From NCBI GenBank assembly GCA_017935345.1, contig JAGBHU010000042.1, positions 62,001-126,000 on the forward strand: a DNA stretch of 64,000 nt, written 5' to 3'. This document shows positions 62,851 through 64,000 of this stretch, one piece after another. Each line of letters begins with the position of its first letter. Position 1 is the stretch's first letter. This stretch comes from Coprococcus sp. Lineage in GTDB: Bacteria > Bacillota > Clostridia > Lachnospirales > Lachnospiraceae. Under the pieces are notes generated by a model. That model was not told where the DNA came from. It saw only the letters and a program-made list of their open reading frames with translations, and ran no database searches. A program made the translations under genes and the position numbers.

Positions 62851-64000
62851 TTCCTTTTAAGTCTGCGTCTTTCCTCAGGCTGACTCCAGCCCGGTCTGAA
62901 TCTCAATTTGCTTATCGGCTCCCGCAAAATAAAATCCCTGTTTCCTTCTACCTCTTCATATCCACAGGTAACCGCAGGTGACATATATGGCACACCAAAA
63001 CTATTCACACTTGCCAAAACATATACCAATGCAAGCATCGTAAGAAGAAATCCATACAATCCCCAAAAAGCCGCGGCAATAATCGTAAAGAACTTTAACA
63101 GCCGGAATACCGAACCGAAGACCTCATTTGGAATTGCAAAAGAAGCAATTGCAGTAAGTGCAACGACTATAACAACCATGGTACTGACAATTCCCGCTTC
63201 AACAGCCGACTGTCCTACAATCAGACCTCCAACCACGCCTATTGTATTTCCCATCTGACTTGGTAATCGGATGCCGGCCTCTCTAAGCAGTTCAAACAGC
63301 AATTCCATAATCAAAACCTCTAAAACAATCGGGAAGGACAACTGGCTTCTGGCATCTGCTATGGCATATAGTAGTTTGTCCGGTATAACTTCCCTGTGAT
63401 AACAGGTTAATGCGATATAAAAACCGGGTAATCCGACGGCAATAAAAGCCGCAATATATCGAATCATTCTGGCAAAAGTAGCCGCAGGCCATCTGTTATA
63501 ATAATCATCAGATGTCTGAAACAATGTATTAATGGTTGCAGGTGCAATCAGCACTTCGGGAGAATTGTCAAATGCAATTACCACTCTGCCGTCAACAATA
63601 GCAGCTGCCGCCTTATCCGGTCTTGTCGTTGACTGAAAAATCGGAAAAGGCCTGTACCATTTCTTTTCCATCAGGTGTTCTGCCATACCGCTGTCAAATA
63701 TTGCATCAATTTCGTATTCATCAATTCTCCTCTTAACTTCATTTACCAGCTCCTTGCTTGCCAAATCCTCTATATACATAATGGCATAGTCGGTTCGTGA
63801 GCGCTCACCGATAGTACCCTGATTTACCTTCAGACGAAGGTCTTTTATTCTTCTCCGAATTAATGCAGTAGAAGTCCTAATGCTTTCATTAAAACTATCT
63901 CTGGGTCCTCTCAAGCCACCCTCCGTGGAGCTTTCCTCTATCCCCCTTACAGGAAGCTTCTTTGAAGATAAGACCAATGCTTTATCCGCATCAGAGACAA
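62847..64000 (-). CDS. Spore germination protein, GerA (GerAA) family, partial
   Basis: The frame is open to the right edge, so the N-terminus (about 100 residues) is missing. Visible are SSTEGGLRGPRDSFNESI, RTSTALIRRRI, the soluble domain with DYAIMYIEDLASKELVNEV, then five or so membrane helices with FPIFQSTTRPDKAAAAIVDGR, VIPDKLLYAI, SFPIVLEVLIMELLFELLREAGIRLP and NTIGVVGGLIVGQSAVEAGIVS. GerAA proteins are the core of the germinant receptor in the spore inner membrane. The end is followed by the fused permease at a 4-base overlap. Confidence 0.92.
   Translation of the reverse strand, partial: VSDADKALVLSSKKLPVRGIEESSTEGGLRGPRDSFNESIRTSTALIRRRIKDLRLKVNQGTIGERSRTDYAIMYIEDLASKELVNEVKRRIDEYEIDAIFDSGMAEHLMEKKWYRPFPIFQSTTRPDKAAAAIVDGRVVIAFDNSPEVLIAPATINTLFQTSDDYYNRWPAATFARMIRYIAAFIAVGLPGFYIALTCYHREVIPDKLLYAIADARSQLSFPIVLEVLIMELLFELLREAGIRLPSQMGNTIGVVGGLIVGQSAVEAGIVSTMVVIVVALTAIASFAIPNEVFGSVFRLLKFFTIIAAAFWGLYGFLLTMLALVYVLASVNSFGVPYMSPAVTCGYEEVEGNRDFILREPISKLRFRPGWSQPEERRRLKRK

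Overview
The window looks like chromosome of a Gram-positive anaerobe of the class Clostridia, most likely Lachnospiraceae. The signs are low G+C, strong AGGAGG-type ribosome binding sites, a large Firmicutes-type SRP RNA next to tadA, GerA-type spore germination genes, BspA-like leucine-rich repeats, a CDP-glycerol (teichoic acid) gene set and a FabV/Ter-type enoyl reductase. No species is claimed. I see no prophage, CRISPR array, tRNA or rRNA.

Layout. 1-2808 (minus) is the N-terminal 936 codons of a large secreted surface protein that runs off the left edge. 3060-8115 (minus) is a housekeeping operon, gdpP-rplI-dnaB-fabV, with a good promoter at 8165-8193. 8295-13616 (minus) is an accessory pair: a 1225-residue secreted Rhs/YD-repeat protein with a distinct C-terminal domain, then a BspA-type LRR protein and an orphan reading-frame fragment. 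13803-35474 (all minus) is a cell-surface polymer locus: a frameshifted acyltransferase, two large TagF-like glycerophosphotransferases, a membrane acyltransferase, a YfhO-like protein, tagD, a type II thioesterase, another membrane acyltransferase, an SGNH (DltD/AlgX-like) protein, an MBOAT, an acyl carrier protein, an AMP-forming acyl ligase, a ThiF/MoeB-like E1 protein and an OmpR-type two-component system. Together these read as a Dlt-like machine: ligase loads carrier protein, MBOAT moves the acyl group through the membrane, and the SGNH or AT3 proteins place it on a glycerol-phosphate polymer. The carrier protein is not DltC-like and the thioesterase and E1 protein are not part of dlt, so the acyl group is probably not D-alanine. 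Two promoters in the locus (for the regulator itself and for the E1-headed operon) carry the same 11-bp-period repeat at the same distance from the -10, which suggests control by the local response regulator.

35688-46591 is mostly core genome: a hexapeptide acyltransferase, pgi, a PdaA-like lipoprotein, a TSCPD protein with murG, an HD protein, the SRP RNA, tadA, a Lachnospiraceae-type unknown, rsmA and tatD (the last behind an 8-codon leader cistron). 46592-51664 holds an aminotransferase, a LytTR-DUF3021 regulator pair, an Rpn/PD-(D/E)XK gene whose start codon reads ATA, and maf, separated by spacers rich in inverted and dispersed repeats.

51665-64000 holds pncB with a likely operator, degV, malQ-plsC with a CPBP protease, a methyltransferase, a DUF1934 protein, ddl, and a spore-germination pair in which the permease (GerAB) and the lipoprotein (GerAC) are fused into one polypeptide, next to a GerAA protein cut by the right edge.
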